In this document: positions 11,790 through 23,700 of the stretch, in pieces
Layout of the letters: each line of letters starts with the position of its first letter
Numbering within the stretch: position 1 is the stretch's first letter
Assembly (NCBI GenBank): GCA_963924555.1
Contig: OZ004588.1
Span: forward strand, 5,332,001-5,396,000
Length of the DNA stretch: 64,000 nucleotides
Direction: 5' to 3'
Origin: Crambe crambe
Taxonomy: Eukaryota > Porifera > Demospongiae > Poecilosclerida > Crambeidae
The notes under the pieces: generated by a model
Seen by the model: the letters and a program-made list of their open reading frames with translations, nothing else
What the model was told of the DNA's origin: nothing
Databases searched by the model: none
Program-made: the position numbers and the translations under genes

Positions 11790-12245
11790 CTACAGTACAT
11801 TATGTTGATAATGGTTGGTAGATGATAGCTATTGAGTGAAGTTATTAGTTGATAAAAGATATTATTAGGGCAATATAATTAAAATTTAATTATGGAGAAT
11901 AATAACAAAATCATATTCCACACATAATAATGCATAAGAGGTTGAGGAAATCACATTTTGAATATACACGATAGACAGTATAAGAGTCAGGTAACTTACT
12001 CCCTGAGGAATAACATTCAGCACACATTGAATATGTACGTATAATAGAAAGAAATTATTAGGAATAGCTATATTAAAACTTACATGCTGAGAAAATCACA
12101 TTCAGCACATTAATTATGCATGCATTGTAGAGGTCAAGTTAAAGTGTACAAGTCAGGAAATATAGAGTAATTAACTTACAACTTGAGAAAATTGCTTTCA
12201 GCACACATTGATGCATAATAGAGGTCAGAAACTTACACTCACATT

Positions 12246-12783
12246 TACCGTAAATCGGGAAATTTTCGCGTAAAATAGCTTCACGTTTTATTTTTTCGAT
12301 GTGTTTATTATTCGTTTTTTGAATCCCCCGCGAATTATTTTCAACGATGAAAATTTCGCTACTATATCCAGGGCGGCAAGTGCTATATAGCGTAGTTCCA
12401 GATCACTTATAAGCTTACTGTGTTCGTGGCTACCATGTGTACCGTGACATGTGGAATGCCAGTCTAGGTGAAACGCTAGAGTGTGAGGGAGCCAACAAAT
12501 GGAAAGGACAGGTATGGGGTGGCAGTGAAAAAATCAGGTACTATCGAAGCGAAAGAAAATCTAACTCTGCCTCCACTTCACAATTCGCTCAAGCAATAGC
12601 CGGAAGACCATCCTTCTGCTGAAGAGAGACTGTAAGCTAGCTAACTAGCTAGCTAATAATACGCAACCGTATATTTTCAATGTTTTAATAATCTGTTGTA
12701 GAAAATATTTCACGTGTTTAATTTTCGATGTTTGAGCCAACTGCGAATTATTTTTAACAGCGAAAATTTCCCGATTTACAGTA
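12246..12783 (+). mobile_element. Inverted-repeat transposon with captured gene fragment
   Basis: The ends are inverted repeats of about 24 bp with one mismatch, reading TAC(C/T)GTAAATCGGGAAATTT inward. Inside, the plus strand encodes VRGYHVYRDMW, NASLGETLEC and further residues, ending in TGA at 12622. The GYHVY motif resembles the start of HIRAN-like domains that are frequent in sponge and cnidarian proteins, so this is probably a captured exon. No transposase is present. The element sits directly against a microexon donor of array B and removes that unit's acceptor. A non-autonomous element is the simplest reading. Confidence 0.68.
12418..12622 (+). pseudogene. HIRAN-like exon fragment inside transposon
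   Basis: Open frame VRGYHVYRDMWNASLGETL followed by a shortened remainder rich in Lys, Arg and Ser. The first part matches the remembered pattern of HIRAN-like modules (Gly-Tyr-His-Val-Tyr, then Gly-Glu-x-Leu-x-Cys). The usual downstream AVAV-like strand is absent, so the domain is incomplete. The identification rests on motif memory only. Confidence 0.4.
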
Positions 12784-15081
12784 GTATATAATTGTTTAAA
12801 ATTTTTATAGCTATTATGATAGAGTAACTTACAGGCTGAGAAAATCACACATTGAAGATGAAAAAAGAAGTTAAGTTAAAGTGCCAGTGTATGACTCACA
12901 GAAGCTTACAGCCTGAGGAAATCACATTCAGCACACATTGAATATGCATAATAGAGGTCAAGTTAAAGTGTATTATGAAATACAGAGTAACTTACAAACT
13001 GAGGAAATCACATTCAGCACACATTGAATAATAGAGGTCAAATTCAAGTGTATGAGTCAGGAAATATAGAGTAACTTACAATCTGAGGAAATGACATTCA
13101 GTACAAATTGAATACGAGTCGAAGTGTATGAGTCAGGAAATATAAGAGTAACTTACATGCTGAGGAAATCACATTCAGCACACATTGAATGTACATGATA
13201 AAGGTCAAGTTAAAGCGTACGAATCAGGAGGTATATTGAAACTTACAAACTGAGGAAATTACATTCAGTACACATTGAATATGCATAATAGAGGTTGAGT
13301 TAAAGTGTGAGTCAGGAAATATAGAGTAACTTACTCCCTGAGGTAATCACATTCAGCACACATAGAAAATGCATAATAGAGATTGATTTAAAGTGTGAGT
13401 CAGGAAATATAGAGTAACTTACAATCTGAGGTAATCACATTCAGCACACATTGAATATGATAATAGAGGTCAAGTTGAAGTGTATTAGTCAGGAAATATA
13501 GAGTAACTTACTCCCTTAGGAAATCACATGTAGCACACATTTAATATGCATAATAAAGGTTGAGTTAAAGTGTGAGTCAGGAAATATAGAGTAACTTACA
13601 GACTGAGGAAATCACAGTCACATTGATAAGTGTATGAATAATGAATAATAGTCGAGATGAAGTGTATGAGTCAGGAAATTTAGAATAACTTACATGCTGA
13701 AAATGTCACATTCAGCACATGAATATGCAATAATAGAGGTTGAGTTAAAGTGTATGAGTCAAGAAATATAGAGTAACTTACGGGCTGGAAATCACACGTT
13801 CAATATACATAATAGAGATCAAGTTGAAGTGTATGTATAATAGTCATTGAGTCAGGAATAATAGGGCATGAGAGAGGTTGATATGAATCAGGTAATATAG
13901 AGCAACTTACCACCTGCACGACACATTGAGAGGTATAGAGTTAAAGCGTATGAGTCAGGAAATTTGAGTAACTTACATCCTGAGGAAATCACATTCAGCA
14001 CACATTGAATACGTATGAGGTCAAGTTAAAGTGTTTGAGTCAGGTAACTTACTAGCTGAGGAAATCATATTCAGCACACATTGAATATACGTAGGTCAAG
14101 TTAAAGTGTTTGAGTCAGGAAATATACAGAAACTTACTCGCTGAGGAAATAACATTCAGCAGAGATCATATCAAAGTGTATACAAGTCAAGTAACTTACA
14201 ACCTGAAGAAGTCACATGAATTACATATGCATTAGTTAAAGTGAATGAGTCAGGAAATTTAAAGTAACTTACTATCTGAAGAAGTCGCATTCAGCACGAG
14301 AGATTGAGTTAAATCGTATAAGTCAGGAAATATAGAGTAACTTACTTCCTGAGGATCAAAACACAGAATAATCATGACTCAGGAAAAAAAGAGTAACTTA
14401 CTTCCTGATGTTCCTGATGAAATAATTACACACAACATACAGTCATAGAAAGTAAATCAGAAAATGGTGGGACAGTATACAAATTAACTTACATCTTCAG
14501 GTGGCTAGAGATGAGGAACCATATACGTACATAAGTTGGCAATAAATAGTTTTAGGAAGACTTTCATTATGCCATTAAGTATAAGAGTCAGAGGAACTTA
14601 CTTTCTGCAAAGATAATAGAAGAGGTGAAATCAATTACATAGAAAGTAACTTACTTCCTGAAGTCAATCACATGTTAGAAGGCATACAAATTGAATAGGA
14701 AGTTGAACAGAAAGTGGTGAGACATTATACAAACCAACTTACATCCTTAGGTGGCTAGAGATAAGAAACCATGTTAGGTTATTTATAGCAAATAAAAAAA
14801 AAATTCATCCAAGTTTGAGGTATAAATAATTATGAGTTAGAGGAACTTACTTCCTGCAGAGATGATATAGAAGAGGTGAAAAATCAGTTATATTATTTGG
14901 ATGGAGATAACTTACTTCCTGAAGAAATTATTCATCACACATGATATGGATAACATAGAAGTACATAGAAATGGAAAATGACATCATATGCAAAACTAAC
15001 TTACATCTTTAGGTGGCTAGAGATAAGGAGCCATGCGATACGTAAGGTTTTGATGATTGGGTGTATGGGGGGAAAAATACA

Positions 15082-15086
15082 AAAAA

Positions 15087-15141
<55 letters not shown>

Positions 15142-15142
15142 A
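15082..15142. repeat. (AAAT)n microsatellite
   Basis: About 15 AAAT tetramers. The same microsatellite occurs at 25727-25790 at the equivalent place in copy C, so it predates the B/C duplication. Confidence 0.9.
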
Positions 15143-15669
15143 GTAAAATTAACTACATGTAGTAAAGATTAATCCAGAATTCACATATAATGAAGGAGCA
15201 TCAATCTGAATAGGATGATCATTTATTATCATAGTTAGTTAGCAAAACCTTATGTTCTTAAGGAACTTTAGGGAGAGATGGTATCTCTTTGATGGGTCCA
15301 ATAAGTCTAAGACTACACTGCTGATTGATCCTTGATATACTAGAGGAATGCAAATATTAAGCATTGTGGAGCAAATGTGCTGCTCAGTTTACCCAAAGTT
15401 GTCACAAAAAGAAGCTTTAGCATGTGCATTTGCCCCATGCCAATTTCCATTTAGAAATTACATAATTAATTTTATACTGTTGGGGGGGATGAAATCTGAT
15501 TGCTCTAGCATTCATGGCATCCTATAATGGAGTTACCTACCACTTGATTACACTGATAGGAGAGTTATCTCTGATCATGGTCTGATTGAGTGACCACATG
15601 AGGTTATGGGGAAATCATCTATGATTGTGAAAGACTGGCTCAGTAGCTAATAAGCAAAACAGCAGCAGC

Positions 15670-15701
<32 letters not shown>

Positions 15702-16153
15702 AAACAAAGGCCATATTATATGGGGTGGAGAGTGGGGGGGGGGGGGGGGGGGTTGATTGTTGAGACTGAAGTTGGTATTCTAATGGCTGCTAGATGTAAC
15801 AAATACATAAATACGTGCACACAGAGACAATTGAGTACTATCTTGATTTTTGGCTAAATTAAAGCTTTTTTCAGAAGGCTTGATTTACACAACCTATACT
15901 TTAATTATGCCACTCACTGTTGCTACTACATGTGTACAATAAACTTCACACACATATTTGATAATAATTTGCACACGTTCTTAGCCAGTGACTTGATAAT
16001 TACCTATTATAATTTTTTGTGTAGTAGCAGACCTTGTGCCTTATAATATGCACTGAGGGTTAGCACAGACTTCATTAATATTGTAATGCTTCTGCTTTTT
16101 TGAAAGAAAAGGTTTCCCATGCACCAGCCACACTCTTGAGAAAATATACTTAC
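15143..16153 (-). other. Intron 1 of copy B, with microsatellites
   Basis: Lies between the PPKD exon and exon 1 of copy B. It contains (AAC)n at 15662-15702 and a G run at 15733-15753. A block with GAGAGTTATCTCTGATCATG is shared with 26.2 kb (copy C) and, diverged, with 5.75 kb (copy A). The last 60 bp before exon 1, including GGTTTCCCATGCACCAG, are conserved between copies. No additional exon is evident. Confidence 0.6.
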
Positions 16154-16168
16154 CCTTGGTTCACTCAT
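16154..16168 (-). CDS. Copy B first coding exon (MSEPR)
   Basis: ATGAGTGAACCAAGG followed by the donor GTAAGTATA on the minus strand: five codons, phase 0. Identical in sequence and context to copy C exon 1. TTTACGCGCGCGCAA lies 50 bp upstream. Confidence 0.72.
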
Positions 16169-16545
16169 ACTTCCTCCTGGGATCCCACGATGTCTTGTGC
16201 TTGCTCTGCTGCAAGAGTTTACGCGCGCGCAAACAGCTACTAATTATCCGCGCCGCATGATCATGCGCAGTATAGGCAGTAGCTAAAACTCTTAGTAATG
16301 GCTGGGGTTGTGCAGCTGTCTCATTCACTGTAAGGTACATAAGAGTGCAAATGCAATATAAATTCCTGTTGGTGGGAGTTACCTAAGCTGTGGTGCTTAC
16401 AATGTGAGAGATTGGTAGTTTCTGATAGTTTTTGAAGTTCATTGTGGGGTCAGTCTTGTCACCAACTCTTTTTTTGATTATTATGGATCCGCTGCTACAG
16501 GCATTAGAGGAATCTGGTCTTGATCTTTTGGTGATGGTGGTGGTT
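16169..16545 (+). promoter_or_regulatory. Upstream region of copy B with shared GC motif
   Basis: Contains TTTACGCGCGCGCAA at 16218-16232 and then, on the plus strand, a short ATGGCTGGGGTTGTGCAGCTG stretch that is also found, diverged, at 27031 upstream of copy C. This may be the remnant of a divergent plus-strand partner comparable to the GT92 gene next to copy A. No intact plus-strand gene follows. Confidence 0.4.
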
Positions 16546-16803
16546 TTATGCATGTAGTGCAGATGATATTAGGAGTTTTACATCCTCCCTTGAGAGGCAG
16601 ATTGATTTGTTGAAGTGCTTGCTGTGTATACCCTCCCCTGGAACAGTCCATAAATAACTGCAGTGTTTGCAATACTTAGGTACCATGTGCTGATTCCGAA
16701 ACAGTTTCCCATGATACAGTCTTCCATATTCAAGGTATGCATGTGCTGATTCTATAGCTATCAAAGTACTCCTGTGAATCCTAATAGTTATCGAGTCCAG
16801 CAA
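16546..16803 (-). pseudogene. Unidentified coding-like fragment
   Basis: An 85-codon minus frame with ordinary amino-acid composition (RIHRSTLIAIESAHAYLEYG, then WTVPGEGIHSKHFNKSICLS). I do not recognise a family. A short part around TTATGGACTGTTCCAGGGGA recurs at about 28110 next to another degraded ZU5-Death fragment, so it is probably an exon remnant that travelled with the duplication. Confidence 0.3.
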
Positions 16804-16970
16804 TATTGTATAGCTAATAGCTAGCCAGCCATTTTAATTCACACATTATTGTCTATTAAGGTAAAGTGGGATAATTACAAGGGTGGTCACTGTAAAAAAA
16901 AAAGATATTCCAGTTGCCCCGCCTTACCTTATAAAAATAGCTATTAGGGGCATTTTTTGCTAGATGCAAA

Positions 16971-17269
16971 GGCGGATCCAGAGGGGGGCAATGGGGGCGA
17001 TTGCCCCCCCCCCCTTTTGCCATGAAAAAAAGGTGTGGCACTGACCTACTTCGGTGTGTGATTAGCTATGTAGATTGAATATTTCAGCTGCTTGGTTTTA
17101 AGTTAGATTTCTTTTATGAAACTGCATCAGTAGTTTATTCATTTGCATACTAGATCCACAGCAAATGGGTGGTGATTAGTTTCGTGAACCTGCGCGCGTA
17201 AGGTCTGGTTCACGAGACGATAACCACTAGTAACCTTTGCCCCCCCCTTTGTCAAATCCTGGATCCGCC
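16971..17269. mobile_element. MITE with GGCGGATCCAG ends
   Basis: The left end reads GGCGGATCCAGAGGGGGG, and the right end is its inverted counterpart ending CCTGGATCCGCC. Poly-C/poly-G tracts lie just inside both ends. About 299 bp with no coding capacity. This TGGCGGATCCAGG type of end is familiar from small non-autonomous DNA transposons in many animals. It is inserted among ZU5-Death remnants. Confidence 0.75.
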
Positions 17270-17314
17270 ACTGAGATGTACTTATAGCTAGCTATAGCTA
17301 GATAATAAGTGACC

Positions 17315-17640
17315 AATGTCTTGCCATGCATATAAATAAGGATTCAACTCTTCATTATTTGACATGGTGCAGTGGTGGGATATCTGGACCAATAAGAAGC
17401 AGGTTCTATACTCTTGGAAGGATCTATGTACTTTAATAAATCCTGCTACCATGGACAAATATAGATATAGATCGATAGCTTAATTACTTGCTGGAGCTAC
17501 GTATGTTAAAATGGTTGGCATTCATATGAGCCAGCAATAATCACAAGCTAATGCTAAATTGTAACTTACTTCCCATACTTTAATAATAGTATGTAGAAGA
17601 AATTGAGTGTAAAAAGTCATTAAAATCACAGCAACTTATA
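17315..17640 (-). pseudogene. Degraded ZU5-Death copy, fragment 1
   Basis: On the minus strand: a remnant of the Death-exon start (17340-17390, with a deletion through the CEQL region), a remnant of the 34-nt VPPRVSEP exon (about 17392-17437), then a microexon-like unit near 17485 (CCAG, CAA, GTAAT) and another near 17565 that has lost its acceptor. ZU5 and middle exons are missing. This mirrors the fragment at 28080-28570. Confidence 0.5.
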
Positions 17641-17879
17641 CTTCAAATGCATGCATTATTAAGGGAGTGTGACCAATTAATATCAGCATGAAAGCATGTT
17701 GGAGAAATTAATGGTTAGCTACAAACTACCCTATAGCCATGTAATATAGTTAATGAAAAAAATGGTCAGTAAGTGACTTGAACCCAGAACTTTATTAGAA
17801 GGGAGTGTAATAAAGTTTCATACGTAGAAAATACAGAATGGTAGCTAGCTAGATTGTAGTTCATAGAAAAAACACGGAA

Positions 17880-18360
17880 TGGTTGCTGTGTGTCCAAATC
17901 CAGAGCTGACTTGAGAGCTGGCAGAGTAGCATAAGATGTGCTGCCCCTGGCATCCCCATGCAGGGGCCCATTGCAGCCAAGATGCAAGCATGGCACTGAG
18001 GTAGCTCTTTGGTGCTCCAGCAAGTAGTAATGGTTTTGCTTGTATGGGACTCAGCTCCTCAGGGAGAAAGCCAAGGTGCTGTCCAATGGCTTGCCATTGT
18101 GATGCATGGGGACTCAACTGTTCGCATATTTTGCCATGGTCTGGTTGTGTTAGTGGGAGATATATAGCACTGTTGGATCCTGCATAATCAGTTGTTATAA
18201 TGTGTAGGTTAGGTATTCTATCTCTCAGATAGTACTGCATGGCCTAGCTTTATTAGGCCATCATGAAGTGATTCTTTTCCCCCAATGATTATTTAGTTCA
18301 TAATATAAATCAGATGATTCTTCACTTTGTTGAAGTCAAGTTTGCAGAGAGGTGCATTGC
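17880..18360 (-). pseudogene. Degraded ZU5-Death copy, fragment 2 (Death domain)
   Basis: Encodes a recognisable Death domain (WQAIGQHLGFLPEEL, YLSAMLASWLQWAP). A 4-bp insertion in the APGDARGS region (about 17957) shifts the frame, so the last helix is out of frame. Upstream, remnants of the preceding exon (around 18290-18350) break off abruptly. No ZU5 exon or array is attached. Confidence 0.7.
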
Positions 18361-19008
18361 CATCATCAGTAATTGCATGGACACTGCATGTGCATTATCT
18401 AGTTACCAAATGATAGAGCAGGGGATTGAGTGAGTAAAAGTGTATACAATTCGTGACTGACATGTCATTAGCCATTGCTTTTTTAAACAGTTCCACCTTT
18501 TCCACTGGACCTCTTGACCTAGTTCAGTAGTGTAGCCTCTGTCGGACTATGATCAAATTGCAGTGTCTACGGACCTGGTACTGGTTCCAAATATTCTTGA
18601 GCTTAAAGTGCCAGTCTTGAAATTTGAACTCTGCCCACTCTTCCGCCCTGTCTACTATCTATGGTTATGCATTCTAGAGTCTTAAATATGGGTCTGACTT
18701 TGAAGAAATGGCTGATGATAATAATTGCTGCTGCAATTATAGATATACGTATACTGATGGTATTCCTCGATAATTCATTGAAAGTTCGAAGTTAACTAGC
18801 TATATTTGTCACAATTATTTTTCTTAAAAAAAAAGCATAGCTACTGTTATTCAAATTAATATAAAACCCTTTCCTGCTGCCTTTGATAGTAGCTAAGTCA
18901 TAAGTTCACATATTACTATACACACAGTTGCCAATGAAGCATAATATTAATTTAGATAAGTTAATTAGTAGCAAGAAAGGATATATGTACATAACTAATA
19001 ATATTAAG
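18361..19008. other. Intergenic, nothing recognised
   Basis: No supported gene, RNA or clear transposon end. Confidence 0.5.
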
Positions 19009-20687
19009 TCATAACTCGCTTGCTGTGAGTCCAAATCCAGCCTTATCAACAGCTAAAGAGAGAGCTGGCAGAGTAGCATAAGATGTGCTGCCCCTGGCAT
19101 CCCCAGGGGCCCATTGCAGCCAAGATGCAAGCATGTTGCTGAGGTAACTCTTTGGTGCTCCAGCAAGGAGTAACGGCTTCGCTTCTATTATATTCAGCTC
19201 TTCGGGGGAAAAGCCAAGGTACTGTCCAATGTCTCGCCATGCGGAGGCATAGGGATTCAACTGCTCACATATTTTTCCATGGTTTGGTCGTGCAGTGCGA
19301 GGAGATATTTCTCGATTAGCACTGTTGGATTCTGCATAATCATTGTCAAGAGCTATTGTTAACAGTTGTTATTATTATTTGAAATCCAGTAATCTGATGT
19401 GTAGGTTAGGTACTCTATCTCTCAGATGGTGCTGACCTTTATTAGGCTTATTCATAACCATCATGAAGTAATTATGTGGCTGCCTTGCTCCAATTAGTTT
19501 CAGTTTGTAATATAAATCTGACGACTCTTCACTTTGCATCCACTTGAGACGAAGTTTACAGTGAGGTGGCAATCCACTGGCAAATTCATCAACTTCAGCT
19601 CTCTCTATCTAAAAAATTGTGTGGAGATGTGACAACTCAATTAGCCTCGTTCCCAGGCCTTCCTCTCTCACCGAAGAGAGAGAGTAAGGCCTGGGAACCA
19701 ACTCAATTACATACGTATAATGAATGCACAGATTATGTATATACAGTATACATGACATGATGATGCAATCATTAACCTACCCCAGGATGTGCTAATGGTA
19801 GCAAGGTCCATCCAGGTTGTATTTCTTCACCTTCCTCTGGAAGATCAAGTTTGATCTGCCTGTCAGAAAATTTCACACTCTGGTGAACTGAAATGCCTTC
19901 ATCTGAAAAATATTGCCTCAAGTGCTACAGTGAAAGAAATTACCTATGTGCCTATTATTTCATAATTTTATAACTATATTTAGAGAATTTTATCTGAAGA
20001 GACCTTTAATACATGATATAGCTACCTACACATTAGACCCAATTGCATTACGTACCGTTCTGAAAAGTTCAGAATCTTTCAAGATTGCAAAGCAAATGTT
20101 CCAGTTATAGGGGGAAGAAAGTTCATAACTATTAAGAAAAGCACAGTATCTGTTTTCCACAAGTAAAAGGCGTAGCTTTCTTCTGAGAATAGCAAATATC
20201 GAGAAGTACTGCACATTTATTTCCCCGAAATTTTCACCAGCAGGAAAAATACCACCCGGTATTTCTTGGAAGATATAAGGAGGTTTATAATCAGAATTAA
20301 CAGTGAATACAAGATCATCCATGTGACCTTCAGATGAGAAATGTTCTATTCCCACTGTGACAGGTTTCTCAAAGTGATAAGAAGCGCTCTTGATACTGTA
20401 GACTCCGCTCACCAGCTCAGTGGCAGGAGGGAATACAAATTGACCAGAAATAGCAGCTTTGACTTGTAAAACACACTCACTCCTGTCCAGAGGTAAAGCG
20501 TTTCCTGGAAAGCTAATCTTGAAACCATGGTCTTCCCAGACATGTGTGATGGGTTCTTGCTTGTAAGGAATTGATGTTTCTCCAAGAACATCAAGTCCAG
20601 AAAGATCTGTTCTTCCAATAAAATAGTAATTAAAATAGCTATAGTGAGCTTACCATAAGATGCAAGTTCTGGGACTCTTGGCGGCAT
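19009..20687 (-). CDS. ZU5-Death domain protein copy C, 3' exons
   Basis: Exons on the minus strand: 20654-20687 (34 nt, MPPRVPELASY), 20056-20606 (ZU5, 551 nt), 19781-19924 (144 nt), 19437-19608 (172 nt) and 19009-19331 (Death domain, ending TASEL and TGA). All phases agree: 34 nt gives phase 1, 34+551 returns to phase 0, and 172 gives phase 1 into the Death exon. ZU5 shows the HVWEDHGFKISFPGNAL start, EKPVTVGIEHFSS and HMDDLVF. The Death domain shows WRDIGQYLGFSPEEL, YLSNMLASWLQWAP and AVDKAGFG. The third exon carries two in-frame 12-nt deletions relative to B and D. Such ZU5 plus Death combinations (UNC5, PIDD and ankyrin relatives) act as cytoplasmic adaptors in apoptosis or signalling; the partner here is unknown. 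The upstream part of the protein is encoded in array C and exon 1. Confidence 0.8.
19646..19700. mobile_element. Small palindromic element in an intron of copy C
   Basis: GTTCCCAGGCCTTCCTCTCT is followed after a few bases by its inverted counterpart ending AAGGCCTGGGAAC. It lies in the intron between the 19437-19608 and 19781-19924 exons. Short GGCCTGGGTACGAGGCTAG stretches at 34602 and 36604 appear related. A hairpin MITE remnant. Confidence 0.55.
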
Positions 20688-20729
20688 CTACATTATGTTG
20701 ATAATGGTTGGCATTGGTATTATATGAAA

Positions 20730-23700
20730 AACTTACTTCCTGACGGTATAACTGTGTTCATTTGAGTTGAAGTTCATGAGCCAGGAAATAATTCATAACC
20801 AATGATAAACGACAGAGAATAACTTACTTCCTATAGAAATTAATAGTGGTCAATTAATTATAGAGTAACTTACAGGCTGAGGAAATAGAATATGGTTGAA
20901 AATAAGTATAAGAGTCAGGTAACTTACTCCCTGAGGAAATCACATTCACACACATTGATGGATGTTGATTTACAAATCAGGAAATATAGAGTAACTTACA
21001 GGCTGAGGAAATAAAAGATTGGTTATAATAATAGAGGTTGAGTTAAAGTGTATGAGTTAGAAAGTAACTTACTTCCCAATGAAATCCCTATCATTCAGCA
21101 CATTGAATATGTAATGAGTGAATGAAGCATGCACATTAAGCACACATAGAAAATGCATAATAGAGGTCAAGTTAAAAGTGTATAGACTAGGTTATAATTA
21201 CCATCTGAGGAAATCACATTCAGCACATATTGTCATTTGAATATGTCAAGTTAAGTCAGGAAATATATATAAACTTACTTGCTGAGGAAATCACATTCGG
21301 CACACATTGAATATACATGATAAAGAGTTGAAGTGTATACAGGAAATTTGAGTAACTTACTTCCTAATGAACTCGCATTGAATATATATCATAGAGGTCA
21401 AGTTAAAGTGTATGAGTCAGGGAATATATAGTAACTTACTTCCTGAGGAAATCACAAGTTAAAAGTGTATGAGTCAGGGAATATATTATAGTAACTTACA
21501 TTCTGATGAAATCACATTGAATGCATAATAGAGGTCAAGTTATAAGTCAGCAAAAGTAGAACAACTTACATACTGTATAAATCACATTCAGCACAATGAA
21601 TATGAGGTTAAGTGTATGTGTCAGGAAATATAGAGTAACTTACAAACTGCGAGTCAGAGTAACTTACACGCTGAAGAAATCACATTCAGCACACATTGAA
21701 TATGCATAATAAAGTGTGAGTCAGGAAATATAGAGTAACTTACAGCCTGAGGAAATCACATTCAGCACACATTGAATATGCATAATAGAGGTCAAGATCA
21801 AGTGTATGAGTCAGGAAATATAGAGTAACTTACAACCTGAAGAAATCACATTCAGCACACATTGAATATGTATAATGGAGGTTGAGTTAAAGTGCGAGTC
21901 AGAGTAACTTACACGCTGAAGAAATCACATTCAGCACACATTGAATATGCATAATAAAGTGTGAGTCAGGAAATATAGAGTAACTTACAGCCTGAGGAAA
22001 TCACATTCAGCACACATTGAATATGCATAATAGAGGTCAAGATCAAGTGTATGAGTCAGGAAATATAGAGTAACTTACACTGTTCTGAGGAAATCAGATT
22101 TAGCAGATATTGAGATTTAGCACACATTGAATGTAAATTGAGGTAACTTACAAACTGAAAAAAGTCACATTCAGCACATGAATATGTATGATAGAGGTTG
22201 AATTAGAGTGTATGAGTCAGGAAACTGAGTGACTTACGCTCTGGAAATCACACATTCAATATACATAATGGAGAAGATCAAGTTGAAGTGCATGCATATT
22301 ATGTCATTGAGTCAGGAATAATAGGGTAGATGAAATCACATTTAGTACACATTGAATATGCATAATAGAGGTGAAGATGAAGTGTATGAGTCGGGAAATG
22401 ATAAACAGAAACTTACTTCCTGAGGAAATCACATTCAGCACACATTGAATATGTATAATAGAGTGTATGAGTCAGGAAACAATGAACAGAAACTTACAGA
22501 CTGAGGAAATCACATTCAGCACACATTGAATACACATAATAGAGGCTTCAAGTTAAAGTGTATGAGTCAGGGAATATAGAGTAACTTACAACCTGAAGAA
22601 ATCACATTCAGCATACATTGAAGATGCAATAGAGGTCAAGTTAAAGAGTGTTTGAGTCAGGAAACGTACAGAAACTTACTATCTGAGGAAATCACATTCA
22701 ACACACATTAAATACGCAAAATAGAGGTCAAGTTCAAGTGTATGATAAACAGAAACTTACTTGCTGAGGAAATCACATTCAGCACACATTGAATATGCAT
22801 AATAGAGGTCAAGTTAAAGTGTATTATGAAATACAGAGTAACTTACAAACTGAGGAAATCACATTCAGCACACATTGAATAATAGAGGTCAAATTCAAGT
22901 GTATGAGTCAGTAACTTACAATCTGAGGAAATGATATTCAGTACAAATTGAATACGCATAATAGAGGTCAAGTCGAAGTGTATGAGTCAGGAAATATAAG
23001 AGTAACTTACAAACTGAGGAAATTACATTCAGCACACATTGAATATGCATAATAGAGGTTGAATTAAAGTGTGAGTCAGGAAATATAGAGTAACTTACTC
23101 CCTGAGGTAATCACATTCAGCACACATAGAAAATGCATAATAGAGATTGATTTAAAGTGTGAGTCAGGAAATATAGAGTAACTTACAACCTGAGGAAATC
23201 ACATTCAGCACACATTGGATACACATAATAGAGGTTAAGTGGAAGTGCATGAGTCGGGAAATTTGAATAACTTACAGGCTGAGGAAATCACATTCAGCAC
23301 ACATTGAATAAGCATAATAGAGGTTGAGTTAAAGTGTGAGTCAGGAAATATAGAGTAACTTACTCCCTGAGGTAATCACATTCAGCACACATTGAATATG
23401 CACAATAGAGGTCAAGAGGTCAAGTTAAAGTGTATGAATCAGTAAGAGATAAAGACGAACTTACAGCCTGAGGAAATCACATTCAGCACACATTGAATAT
23501 GCACAATAGAGGTCAAGAGGTCAAGTTAAAGTGTATGAATCAGTAAGAGATAAACAGAAACTTACAGTCTGAGGAAATCACATTCAGCATACATTGAATA
23601 CGTTAAAGTTGCATGAGTCAGGAAATATAGATTAACTTACATACTGAGGAAATCACATTCAGCACACATCGAGTGTGCATAATAGAGGTCAAGTTAAAGT

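Larger units (their letters stand above)
11990..15018 (-). repeat. Microexon-type repeat array B
   Basis: About 26 units read acceptor, one codon, donor on the minus strand, with 16 different codons and no stop. At the 5' end of the gene three slightly longer exons occur in a regular pattern: CCACCTAAAGAT at about 15003, CCACCTAAGGAT at about 14742 and CCACCTGAAGAT at about 14491 (Pro-Pro-Lys/Glu-Asp, 12 nt, acceptor CTCTAG). Each is followed by two single-codon exons (Glu-Glu, Glu-Lys, Glu-Glu). Two units near 12175 and 12235 are damaged, the second by the transposon at 12246-12783. The block 13.6-15.0 kb is nearly identical to 24.2-25.7 kb in copy C. Confidence 0.82.
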
